From Corydoras sp. C115 (taxonomy: Eukaryota; Chordata; Actinopteri; Siluriformes; Callichthyidae): DNA of 64,000 nucleotides. A program made the position numbers and the translations under genes. The notes under the pieces were generated by a model. The model was not told the DNA's origin, did not search any database, and worked only from the letters and a program-made list of their open reading frames with translations. The DNA lies in assembly GCA_019802505.1 (NCBI GenBank), contig JAFMOC010000265.1:421501-485500 (forward strand). Reading direction: 5' to 3'. Shown here piece after piece: positions 1 to 60,927 of the stretch (its first letter is position 1; the number at the start of each line of letters is the position of its first letter).

Positions 1-76
<76 letters not shown>
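1..76. repeat. (TA)n microsatellite at left edge
   Basis: An almost pure TA dinucleotide run opens the window and is cut by its edge. Confidence 0.95.
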
Positions 77-78
<2 letters not shown>

Positions 79-896
79 TGAGGAGCAAGACGTTTGCATT
101 TTTTCTAATCAAATTAAATGTGAGTGGCTCCACAAAGTCTGGATTTATGTTCTGTACATTTAAATGTTACACTATATATGTGCTTGGAAGCATAGCCCTA
201 AACTCCATTAAAAATGTGGATGTTACAACAAAAACATTATTACAACACACTGGTTTGATGGAATGGAATACACAGGCTGGAGTTAGCAGGTAATTAGTGT
301 GACAAAGAGGTAGATTGAGAAAAGCTATCCTTTACAAATTTAATCAGGAGTCTTACCTGTTGATGAAGAGCACTACTGTGTACTCAAGGGAGTGGCCTGA
401 CACTAGACTGCCCTAAAGGCCAATTAAGGTAAAGGTCATGATTAGCTTTGCTGATGCAATCAGTCAGACCAGTGTAATAAAAAAAAAAGCACACTAATAT
501 AGTACATTTTACATATATGGTCCCTCTACAAACTTCTTCTATATCATTAGTTCCTATTAGAAATACAGGAGTTGTGTAATAGTTCATGGAACCATTGAAT
601 AATAGACCCATTTTCCTTTTCTGAACGTGCAAATGACTTATTACATTTATCTGGTCCAGGCACAAGCATATAGCAACTCACAGTGTCCATGGTTGTCATT
701 TTAAAATAATTGTATACAATTATTTATAGCAACAATGATTCATTTTTTGTGAACTTTAATAAAGCTCACTCACTGTGACTACCTCATAGCTTAACCTGAT
801 AATGTAAAATTAAAAACAGTGGCTTAGGTTTAGGTTGTGTCATCCTCTAAATATTCATCAGTGCTCACAGGATGATGTATACATATATGCATTTAT

Positions 897-927
<31 letters not shown>

Positions 928-1111
928 GTATATACATATATGTATGTATGTATATACATACTGACCGACAATGTTACTTGAATAAATTTAGTTTATTTTA
1001 AAAGTTTATTTATGAGTATAATTCATCTCAAATTTCAAATTTCTAAAAGTGTAGAAAATCTAAAAAATGAGACTGGATTCTCTTATCCAGTCATGCCAGC
1101 ACATCACACAC

Positions 1112-1297
<186 letters not shown>

Positions 1298-2479
1298 TTA
1301 AGGGTTGGGAGGGGTGTGTAGTGGAAAGTTGGGACACAGTAAGCAGTAATTTGAGTCCTACAGGTGAGACCAGAGACTTGCAAATGAATGAAAAAGTAAT
1401 TTAGTATTGCGCAAGCTCATCAGTAGCCTCTATTATGCAGAGCAATGACCGAGTAAACCTTACATCAGAAAATGTAATTAATCCTTGCATCATCACACCA
1501 CTGCACAACCACAATTGATCTAAATAATACTTAAAAAAAAAAAAAAAAACAGTATACATAATTTACTACAGGATCATCAAAAGATTTTTGTTTCACCAAA
1601 TTAAAGACATTTTATTAAATTTGCCGCAACAGATACAGTCACTGATCATTTTAACAGGGGAAACAATAAATAGAACAAATTTACACTAAATTAAATTAAA
1701 TTATTTTATATCATGTAAAGATGTCATGGTAGAAATGACAGCCCTTTTAGTGTAGATATCTACAAATTGTTTTTATTGAGCAGAAATTCCTACTAACTAT
1801 CTAATTCCTACCTACTATGTATTCCTTAGATAGTCCATGTGTTCATTCACAAGCTTTAACATAAGCTTTAAAATTCCATTATAAACAATTTTTATGCATT
1901 AAATTTAATGCATTAAATTAATCTTGAATCATATTTATTACATGAAAAAAATTGTTCACAAAGGCACAACATAATGGAGAGACTCCTGTGACAAAATAGA
2001 TGCTTAAATATGTCAAAAATGGTAAAAATGGTAAATTGATATTTTCGGTCAATGGTTTCTTTTTAGGATTAATGATACAATTATACAATTTTAGTTTAGT
2101 TTTATAGAATTTGATATATAATATACTGAAATATATTTCTATTAACCTGCACCATTGTCATCTGCATTGTCATCATTGTCATCTGTGACAACATCTGTAC
2201 TGTGACATCATCTGAAGTGACATCATGATGCATTGAAGCATCATCAGCACTGTAATATAGGCACTGTGTGATCTTCAAGTAAACTGTTACACTGTGACAA
2301 TATTGTCACAAACACTGCTATCTAGTGCCACTTGGTCTATACTGTCTTATTACATCACTACATTTCTAATACTTACACTTATATCTAGTTACACGTACAT
2401 TCTGTTGGCTCATCTGTCATGAAATTCATTGTTTACATTCCCACAAATCAAAATCTCTCTTTATGTTTTGTTTACTTAC

Positions 2480-53464
<50,985 letters not shown>

Positions 53465-53820
53465 GCTGAACGAAGCGGAACGGCAAGGCTCGGGTCCTCT
53501 CCGGTAAGGGTTCGAGTCGGGATGCAAGCAGCCAGGCGCGCGCATTCACCTTGGCGGAACGTACGCACAGACGCAAAAAGATGACAGATGCACTGTACAC
53601 ACAGCCAAACGCTGAAGAAACACAACGTGATCGCGATTCGGGATCTGAGTTGACTCAGTCCATCAGTTTACAGGACAGGACGGCGGGCTCACTTGGCTGA
53701 TGTCGGTAAAACAGACTTCTAATAAACAAATCTCAGTCGGTCAGTCCGCGTGCGTCTGGCGCTTTGCATCGCGTGGCTTTCAGTTTACACACCGGCGTAT
53801 ACGAAGTGACGCGCGATTTA
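53465..53820 (-). other. Probable 5' UTR of the P1 transcript (or N-terminal extension, 53465-53545)
   Basis: Lies between the inferred start site and the exon 1 ATG. GC-richer and repeat-free. The transcript start is inferred from the TATA motif only. Confidence 0.45.
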
Positions 53821-53975
53821 TGGAGCGCCCTTGCCTGTGCTCTCTTATAAACCTGGAAACTACCCCCCCCCCTCAGCACCACCACCACTACTACCACACA
53901 GACATTCCCCCAGCCCCGCCCGCCTATCGGGCCCACGCGCCTCCCTTTGGTACCCTCGCAGCAGCGGAAACCTCA
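53800..53975 (-). promoter_or_regulatory. Putative P1 core promoter of nfatc1
   Basis: On the minus strand a TTTATAAG TATA-like box lies at 53851-53844, about 385 bp upstream of the start codon. Above it are a GC box (CCCCGCCC, 53914-53921) and two GGAAA NFAT cores on the plus strand (53855-53859, touching the TATA box, and 53966-53970). In mammals P1 is the NFAT-inducible, autoregulated promoter, so NFAT cores here fit, but a five-base match is weak evidence on its own. Confidence 0.5.
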
Positions 53976-54111
53976 ACGTGCAGGGATTCCGCATCTGCAC
54001 TACAGAGCTTAGAGCGAAATGCCACAATAAAACGGTGTCCATGTGTAAAGATGCAAAAAACTTCTTAATGCTTTTATTGTTTATTATAATTCCCTTTTGA
54101 CATTCAGAGTC

Positions 54112-54447
54112 ATCCATCCATCCATTATCTTGGGGGGGGGGGGGGTTCCCCATGCCCATCCAGGGGAGAATGTTTCGGGCGCTGGGCAGATACACCCAGG
54201 ACAGGGCGCCAATCTATCACTGGGCACACACTCACTCACACAGACACACACAAACATACTCTATATGCGGCAATTTGGAGAATTCAATTGACCTTGATCC
54301 ATGTTTTTGGACTGTGGGAGGAAACCGGCGAACCATTAGGATACCCACGCGGACATGGGGAGAACATGAAAATTCCACCCAGATTGGGATTCGCACCAGG
54401 AATCCCTAGCATGTGAACGTGCTAACCACTAAGCCACAGTGCCGCCC
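54112..54447 (-). repeat. SINE family A copy, full length
   Basis: From CATCCATCCATTATCTT to CTAACCACTAAGCCACAGTGCCGCCC. It lies about 265 bp above the P1 TATA motif. Confidence 0.9.
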
Positions 54448-54464
54448 TATTCCGAGTCGTTCAT

Positions 54465-54853
54465 TTATTTATTATATTTTGCTGTATCCTATATTAGGGT
54501 CGGTGAGGGGGGTCCCCTCCCCATGCCTTTCCAGGGAAGACATCCAGCAAAGGGGAGACGGCCAGGGCGTGAGCTTTGCGGGCACTGGTCAGATACAGCC
54601 AGGACAGTGCGCCAATTTATCACCAGGCACACAATCTCTCAGACACATACACACGAACACACTTCATATGGGGCAGTTTAAAGCATTTAATTTAACTTGA
54701 ATCCATGTTTTTTGATTGTGGAAAGTAACCAGAGAACTCCTTGCAGAGGAAACCCATGCGGACATGGGGAGAACATGGAAACTCCATCTAGATTGCAATT
54801 TGAACCTGGAATCCCCAGCACTGAATGGCAAACCTGCTAACCACTAAGCCCTG
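54465..54853 (-). repeat. SINE family A copy with internal insertion
   Basis: A second copy directly upstream, diverged, with an extra segment of about 40 bp near 54538-54580 that breaks the usual CCAGGGGAGAACGTTTCGGGC block. Confidence 0.8.
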
Positions 54854-55074
54854 ACAGGAATATTTTCCCACAATAAATAAATTTTATTTGACTCTCTATA
54901 TAAATATCTCATCAAAACTATTAAAGTTACAACTATGAACAAAAAAATAAATAAAAATACAATTATGATTTTCTACAAAAGTAAAAATAATGAATCAAAA
55001 CATTTAGTTTTCTTTGCTCTTAGGCAATTTTAGACAAATAAACGTAAACTTTAAATATCTTTAAATATAGTTAA

Positions 55075-55190
55075 GTGAGTGTGCCCAGCGATAGATTGGC
55101 GTCCTGTCCTAGGTGTATTTCCACAGCGCCCAAAAGATTCTCCCCTGGATGGGCATAGGGATAATTGAGGATTAAGTGGAAGATAACAAT
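55075..55190 (+). repeat. SINE family A 3' fragment
   Basis: GTGTGCCCAGCGATAGATTGGCG to GATAACAAT. Head missing. Confidence 0.7.
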
Positions 55191-55215
55191 TGAATTTCTG
55201 CTCTCCATAAAAATC

Positions 55216-55524
55216 CATCCATCCATCCATTATCTTCCGCTTTATCCTATATTAGGGTCGCGAGGGGGTTCCCCATGCCCATCCAGGGGAGAACGTTTTG
55301 GGCGCTGGGCAGATACACCCAGGACAATCTATTGCTGGGCACATACTCACTCACACAGACACGCACACATACACACTCTATATGGGGCAATTTGGAGAAC
55401 TCAATTGACTTGATCCATGTTTTTGGACTGTGGGAGAAACCGGAGAACCCGGAAGAAACCCACACGGACACGGGGAGAACATGGCAACTCCACCCAGATG
55501 GGGATCCAAGCCACCGTGCTGCCC
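55216..55524 (-). repeat. SINE family A copy with 12-bp target-site duplication
   Basis: Nearly complete, flanked by TCCATAAAAATC at 55204-55215 and 55525-55536. The A box is largely deleted (ATCCAAGCCACCGTG). Confidence 0.9.
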
Positions 55525-55734
55525 TCCATAAAAATCTTCCTCTCAAAATCATAAAAATTGAAAATAAGTACATAGTCCAAAAAAGTCATATTGCCGGGCC
55601 ATAAATAACAATAATAATAATAGATCAATGTATTCATGGGCTGTATATGGCCTGTAGCCATTGAGTTTGACACCTATGATGTAGTCCATCTGTTTCTCTA
55701 CATTCTTTGTTAGTCCCCTTTACTCTGTTCTGTG

Positions 55735-55957
55735 ATGATCAGAACCCGCACAAAGCAAGCATTATTAGGGTGGTGGTGGTACAAGTGGATTAGACACCTG
55801 TATGTTTTGATTGGTGTATTGTTCAATGTCCAGCTGCAATGTCTGATCCACTCCTATAAGCACAACACACACTAACACACCACCACCATGGCAGTATTAC
55901 TGCAGTACTGAGAATCATCCACCACACTAATACCTCCTCCGCTGGAGTCCTGATCTT
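55735..55957. repeat. Palindromic MITE-like arm (outer left part of the 3-kb element)
   Basis: Two arms face each other (GTGGTGGTGGTACAAGTGGATTAGACA and TGTCTGATCCACTCCTATAAG...CACCACCACC). Same family as 18700-18885. The right part (55868-55912) recurs inverted at 58867-58910. Confidence 0.65.
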
Positions 55958-56203
55958 TGGAGAACATACCAAATTGGACAAACTATATAGAGGACATATT
56001 AGCGTGGTGGATGATTTCACCATGTAAAAAATTTCAAAAATTTTTTTGTTCCCAGTTGTTAAGTGTGTTTTCCTGATTGTTTGTACCCTAAATGAATAGA
56101 AAAAAGTTATTATTCCCTGTAAACTTTGCTTTTGTGGTCAGCACAATGATATTTTGAAATTGATCTATTTTTAAGGTTATTCACCATATTTCAAGATACT
56201 TAA

Positions 56204-56285
56204 GAAGCTTCTGGAATTGTGAGAACTATCAAGAAGTTTCTAGAACTGTCCAGAATTATCTAGAACTTTCTGGGACTGTACAGAA
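56204..56285 (+). promoter_or_regulatory. Heat-shock element array (alternating GAA/TTC, 5-bp period)
   Basis: A perfect three-unit HSE (GAAgcTTCtgGAA) lies at 56204-56216. A second run in strict 5-bp steps goes from GAA at 56223 to GAA at 56283: GAA, aTC, GAA, TTC, GAA, gTC, GAA, aTC, GAA, TTC, GgA, gtA, GAA. Ten of these 13 units match at least two of three bases in the G/A or T/C core. This is the HSF-binding layout (nGAAnnTTCn). It ends 25 bp before a TATA box. Confidence 0.75.
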
Positions 56286-56310
56286 TTGTAGGTAGCTGTA
56301 TAACTACAGT

Positions 56311-56316
56311 TATATA
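56311..56316 (+). promoter_or_regulatory. TATA box (TATATA)
   Basis: TTATATAGGGC just downstream of the GAA/TTC array, which would place transcription start near 56340 and a leader of about 350 nt. A polypyrimidine-AG stretch (TTTTTCTTACAG, about 56661-56670) before the ATG suggests the leader may be spliced. Confidence 0.55.
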
Positions 56317-56694
56317 GGGCCACTATAGCCCTTTCTGAGAGACGGAGAGACATGATCTAATTGGTTGGGATTGCATAGGAAGTGGGCAACAGCCATCACA
56401 GACAAAGGGGAATTGACCTAGACAGACCGGTGTGAATTGATTCTCTATTCAGATTCTGATAACGACAGTATTCACACTTCACCCCACACCCATTACAGGA
56501 GGAGCTTAGGAAGGACCACCACTTTCAAATGTATATATTGTGTGTTACTCTGCTACCGCGTGATCAGTCTTGCTCTGCTGAATCCTCAGTACACTCTTGT
56601 ACTTTGATACTGCATGGAATAAAGTTTGACCATTTTTATCAAGTTTGGAGAGACATCCTTTTTCTTACAGTACACAGCAACTTAGTCAATTTAG

Positions 56695-58631
56695 ATGGCA
56701 TCAAGAGGTTGCATACATCCAGCAGACGCATTTTGCTATGTATGTGGCCATTTTATAAAGACAAGAGCGAAAAAGTACTCTGTGGAAGCATCTGCTAAGA
56801 TGTGTGAGGCCTACAAATCATACTTTGGCATGCCTGTTGGTGACCAAGACAAACCATGGGCTCCTCATTTCACATGTGAGCACTGCAAGAAAACTCTTGA
56901 AGGTAAGCGGATAAATGATACTCTCTTAAATAGCAAATTAAAATTTTTATTTTGCAAAATTTTTAAATAAGTTAAAGTTTAAAAGACCTTTTCACATGTT
57001 GTGTTTAAATATATCAAATATATACAGTTTTATTTTATTGTTTGTTATATAACAGATTTCAAACTGTGTTAATATCGCACATACCACTAGTCATTAGTGT
57101 GAAATAGGCCTAAATCAAATTCTCAATCCAAATTTTATTTTGGTTGCTTATAGGTTGGTACAGGGGAGAGAAGAGAGTCATGCATTTTGCTGTCCCAAGA
57201 ATTTGGCATGAACCGACTGATCACTCAACAAATTGCTACTTCTGCATGGTGGACCCGTCCAAACGTCGCACTGGCAAAAATGCAACGCCTGTAACGTATC
57301 CAGACATTCTTTCATCTATTGCCCCAGTACCACACTGCCCTGAACTTCCTGTATCAACACCTCCAGACAGAGCAACACCACCTTCAGAAGAAAGCAGCAG
57401 GTCAGACACCCAGGAAGATGTTGAAGATCACGATTTCTCTCCATGTGCAGATGAGGAGCGGAAGCCATACTACCCTAACCAAAAAGACCTCAATGATTTG
57501 ATCAGAGACCTTGGTCTCACCAAGTCCAACGCTGAGCTTCTGACATCAAGGCTCAAGCAATGGAACTTATTAGATGAAAGCGTCCAAGTCACATGTCAGA
57601 GGAAGCGTCACCAAGTTTTTTCCACCTTTTTCAGTCATCAAGACGGACTGTGCTTCTGCAACAATGTGGCCGGTCTATTCGAGGCTATAGGTATCACCTG
57701 TAACCCGAATGAATGGCGTCTCTTCATAGACAGCTCATGCAAGAGCCTCAAAGCCGTGCTGCTTCACAATGGGAACAAGTACCCATCTCTTCCTGTAGCT
57801 CACTCGGTGCACCTGAAAGAGGAATACACCAGTGTCAAGATGTTGCTAGGTGCCTTGAAGTATGATGAGTATGGCTGGGAAGTTATTGGAGATTTCAAAA
57901 TGGTGTCATTCCTGATGGGCCTCCAAGGTGGTTTTACTAAGTATCCTTGCTTTATTTGCCTTTGGGACAGCCGGGATACTAAAGCGCACTACCACAGGCG
58001 GGACTGGCCTCAGCGGACAGAGTTCACTGTGGGGAAGAACAATGTAAAGTGGGAGCCACTGGTGGACCCACGCAAGGTGCTGATGCCACCACTACACATC
58101 AAGTTGGGGCTCATAAAACAATTTGTCAGGGCTCTAGATAAGCAGTCGAGAGCTTTCAATTACCTCCAAGATCTTTTCCCTAAGCTGTCTGAAGCAAAGA
58201 TCAAAGCTGGTGTCTTCGTCGGACCACAAATCAAGAAAATCATAGAGTGCAGTGAATTTCCCAAGAAGCTGAATAGGAAGGAGAGAGCAGCTTGGAACAG
58301 TTTTGTCGCAGTGGTTCGCGGCTTCCTAGGCAATCATAAAGATGAAAACTATGTACAACTGGTCCAGACTCTGATAAAGAACTACGCTGCAATGGGCTGC
58401 AGGATGTCACTCAAAATCCATATCCTTGATGCTCATCTTGATAAGTTCAAAGAGAACATGGGAGCTTATTCAGAGGAGCAAGGCGAGCGCTTCCACCAGG
58501 ACATTATGAACTTTGAATGCCGTTACCAAGGACAATATAACGAGAACATGATGGGCGACTATATTTGGGGATTGATTCGTGAATCTGATTTGCAGTATAG
58601 TCGTAAATCTCGGAAAACCACACACTTCTGA
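56695..58631 (+). CDS. Uncharacterised 561-residue protein, two exons (56695-56902 joined to 57154-58631)
   Basis: I cannot name this protein. Exon 1 (208 nt) ends GAAG/GTAAGC. A 251-bp intron ends TTGCTTATAG. Exon 2 (1478 nt) runs open to TGA at 58629-58631; phases match. The N-terminus has paired cysteines FCYVC (14, 17) and TCEHC (61, 64), the spacing of a ZAD-like four-Cys zinc finger. A further CYFC lies at 97-100. After an acidic linker come conserved-looking blocks: LFIDSS (Asp 262), GDFKM (Asp 316), CFICLWDSR (335-343), PPLHIKLGLIKQFV and SEEQGERFHQD (Glu at 510, 511 and 514). Two Asp, a CxxC insert and a late Glu would suit an RNase H-fold transposase, but that is inference. I recall similar unnamed proteins in many copies in arthropods and cnidarians. 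The frame is undamaged, unlike every other mobile gene here. AATAAA at 58724-58729 follows the stop by 93 bp. Confidence 0.8.
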
Positions 58632-58723
58632 ACAGTTTTTGGTAATCTGTGTAAATTTGCAATGCCTATAGTGTTCTTAGTCTGACTGTATAAATGAGAA
58701 GATGCAAAATCGTCTGTTTCTAT

Positions 58724-58729
58724 AATAAA
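58724..58729 (+). terminator. Polyadenylation signal AATAAA
   Basis: The first AATAAA after the stop codon of the two-exon gene, within the element and before its right inverted blocks. Confidence 0.6.
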
Positions 58730-58977
58730 AATTCATAATTTTTGTTGCCGTGGTCACAAAAGCGAAATTTATGATGAATGTAAGCAATTTTTAATTTGTT
58801 TTAGACATAAGCAATTGGAATATAACATTAAAAAGCTGGGAACAAAACCTGTGTTACATGGTGTTTTCAGTACTGCAGTGATTCTGTCATGGTGGTGGTG
58901 TGTTAGTGTGTTTTTAGATGTAGAAATACGAAGTCCATCTATATCATCAGTGGAACTGAAAAAACTGTTCTAAGAAT

Positions 58978-59052
58978 ATCTGCCCAGTGCCCGAAACGTT
59001 CTCCCCTCCCTGACCCTAGTAGAGGATTAAAGGGAAGATAATGAATGAATGA
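58978..59052 (+). repeat. SINE family A 3' fragment
   Basis: ATCTGCCCAGTGCCCGAAACG to GATAATGAATGAATGA, with the middle deleted. It begins 67 bp beyond the inverted block of the 3-kb element. Confidence 0.75.
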
Positions 59053-59627
59053 TCTTTTAAGATCTTTTTTGCATTTTCAATCATGCTCAAATTGGAAGAC
59101 TGTCAGAGTCAGGGCAAAACATTTAGCTTGCATCTCTTGTAATTTTTAGATTATTACCCTGCTGTCTAAACCATCCGTTTTCAACTTATTTTTTTTTAAG
59201 ATTATATGATGTCTTCTTGATGTTTTCTGATAAGTGTAATAATTTTCATGTCAGTGGATGCAACACAAAGCTAATCAATCTTGTCATCCTTATGCATAAC
59301 ATCTGTGGAGGTGTTTATCTTAATACAATTCTGCACTTGTTTTGCTAACATATTTTCATTATTGCAGCAAAAATGAACTATTTTACAGTGGACTTGTTTC
59401 CACAATGCATCCCATCTGCTAAGTGGGATGTACATTTATGTACCAGGCTTCTGATGCTGAAAGGTGTGATAAAACTCCACTTCTTGCCATCTGTATATTA
59501 TCATTCATATAAAGCTCGAATGGCTTTCACTAGCACTAACACACACTTTAAGGTAAGCATTTTAGCATCATTAGTTTGAAAATGCCTGTGTGAATCTGTT
59601 TATGTTTGTTATATGGCAAACAATGAA
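59053..59627. other. No recognised feature
   Basis: AT-rich intergenic DNA without a supported gene or repeat. Confidence 0.6.
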
Positions 59628-59708
59628 ATTCCACACAGATTGGGATTCGAATCTGGATCCCCAGCACTGAGAGGCGAACATGCTAACCACTGAACCACTG
59701 TGCCACCC
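59628..59708 (-). repeat. SINE family A 5' fragment
   Basis: B box (GGATTCGAATCTGG as seen on plus) and A-box end CTAACCACTGAACCACTGTGCCACC. Confidence 0.75.
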
Positions 59709-59717
59709 TTTCCTTTT

Positions 59718-60087
59718 CATCCATCCATCCATTATCTTCCTCTTTATCCTATATCAGGGTCGCGGGGGGTTCCCCATGCCCATCCAGGGGAGAACTTTTC
59801 GGGTGCTGGATACACCCAGGACAGGGCGCCAATCTATCACTGGGCACACACTCACTCGCACACACAGATACGCACACATACACACTCTATACGGGGCAAT
59901 TTGGAGAACTCAATTGACTTGATCCATGTTTTTGGACTGTGGGAAAACATGGAGAACCTGGAGAACCCGGAGGAAACCCACGCGGACACGGGGAGAACAT
60001 GGAAAGTCCACCAAGATGGGGATTCGAACCAGGAATCTTTAGCACTGAGAGGCGAACGTGCTAACCACTAAGCCACCGTGCCACCCA
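59718..60087 (-). repeat. SINE family A copy, full length
   Basis: CATCCATCCATCCATTATCTTCC to CTAACCACTAAGCCACCGTGCCACCC, little diverged. A GGAGAACCTGGAGAACCCGG repeat marks a small internal duplication. Confidence 0.92.
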
Positions 60088-60927
60088 TTAATATTATATT
60101 TTTAAACACAATTTTACAGGCTTCTAGATAGGTTCTGCATTGATTAAAAAAAATTCTAAATTTCAGAATTCTAGATTGAGTTGAGGATGTTGTGCAATAG
60201 GGGGTTTAATTCCAAAAGACAAACAGGGAACAAATACAGACACACAGGCTAAACAAAAGTGGCCATCAAGTGAGTAGTGGCCATCAAGTTGGCAGAAGAG
60301 CATCTGAGCATGCTTTTGGGTGCAGGTGTCTCTCTTCTCTGTGTGCCTCTCCCCTCCATCCCTCTCATGTTTTGAATGTTTTTCTTCCCTTTTCCAATAA
60401 CTACTTATATTTTTGTTCATGCATCTTGCATCTTGCAAACAGGAACAGCCAACACCAGGGAATCTATCAAGCCAAAAATGCCCTACTACTGGTACATACT
60501 ATTTTTGTCTGTGCAGACCCCTGTGTAAATAGACCGCATCTATTGTGGTTGTGACCCCATTCGCCAATTCAAACACCAAAATTATGTTTTGAATAATGCC
60601 TGTTTGCTATGCAATATTAAGCAAAAATAAGCACACAGTGTTTTATTCAGTGATTATTGGGAGCATGCCATAATTCTAGATTTTACAAATGATATTTACT
60701 ACTTTGTAGGTTTTGGATCTGTCACCAAACTTAGCCTTATTTGTGGCAAAAATGACTAGGGCAAGTAGAGCATGCTGAATGGAAAGAATATGGACTCTGG
60801 GTTTCTATTTAGCTCTGGGCAGGTGTAATCTTAAATTAAATATAACTCAATTTATTAACTGAGTTTCAAAACAAAATGTGAAAATGAATTCCACAGACAG
60901 ACTATTTAGACAGATTTCTTTGTCTTT
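60088..60927. other. No recognised feature
   Basis: Intergenic DNA of ordinary composition. A 14-bp repeat (GTGGCCATCAAGT) occurs twice near 60260-60292. Nothing else noted. Confidence 0.6.

Larger units (their letters stand above)
55868..58910 (+). mobile_element. Transposon-like unit with a heat-shock-type promoter and an intact gene
   Basis: Three blocks recur inverted and in the same order at both ends. Block 1: 55868-55912 and 58910-58867, 41 of 44 bases the same. Block 2: CACCATGTAA at 56018-56027 and 58863-58854. Block 3: TTTTGTTCCCAG at 56044-56055 and 58847-58836. Between them are a GAA/TTC array, a TATA box, a two-exon ORF and AATAAA. The left side has about 100 bp between blocks 1 and 2 that the right side lacks. 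No clear target duplication was found. Superfamily unknown to me. Confidence 0.6.
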
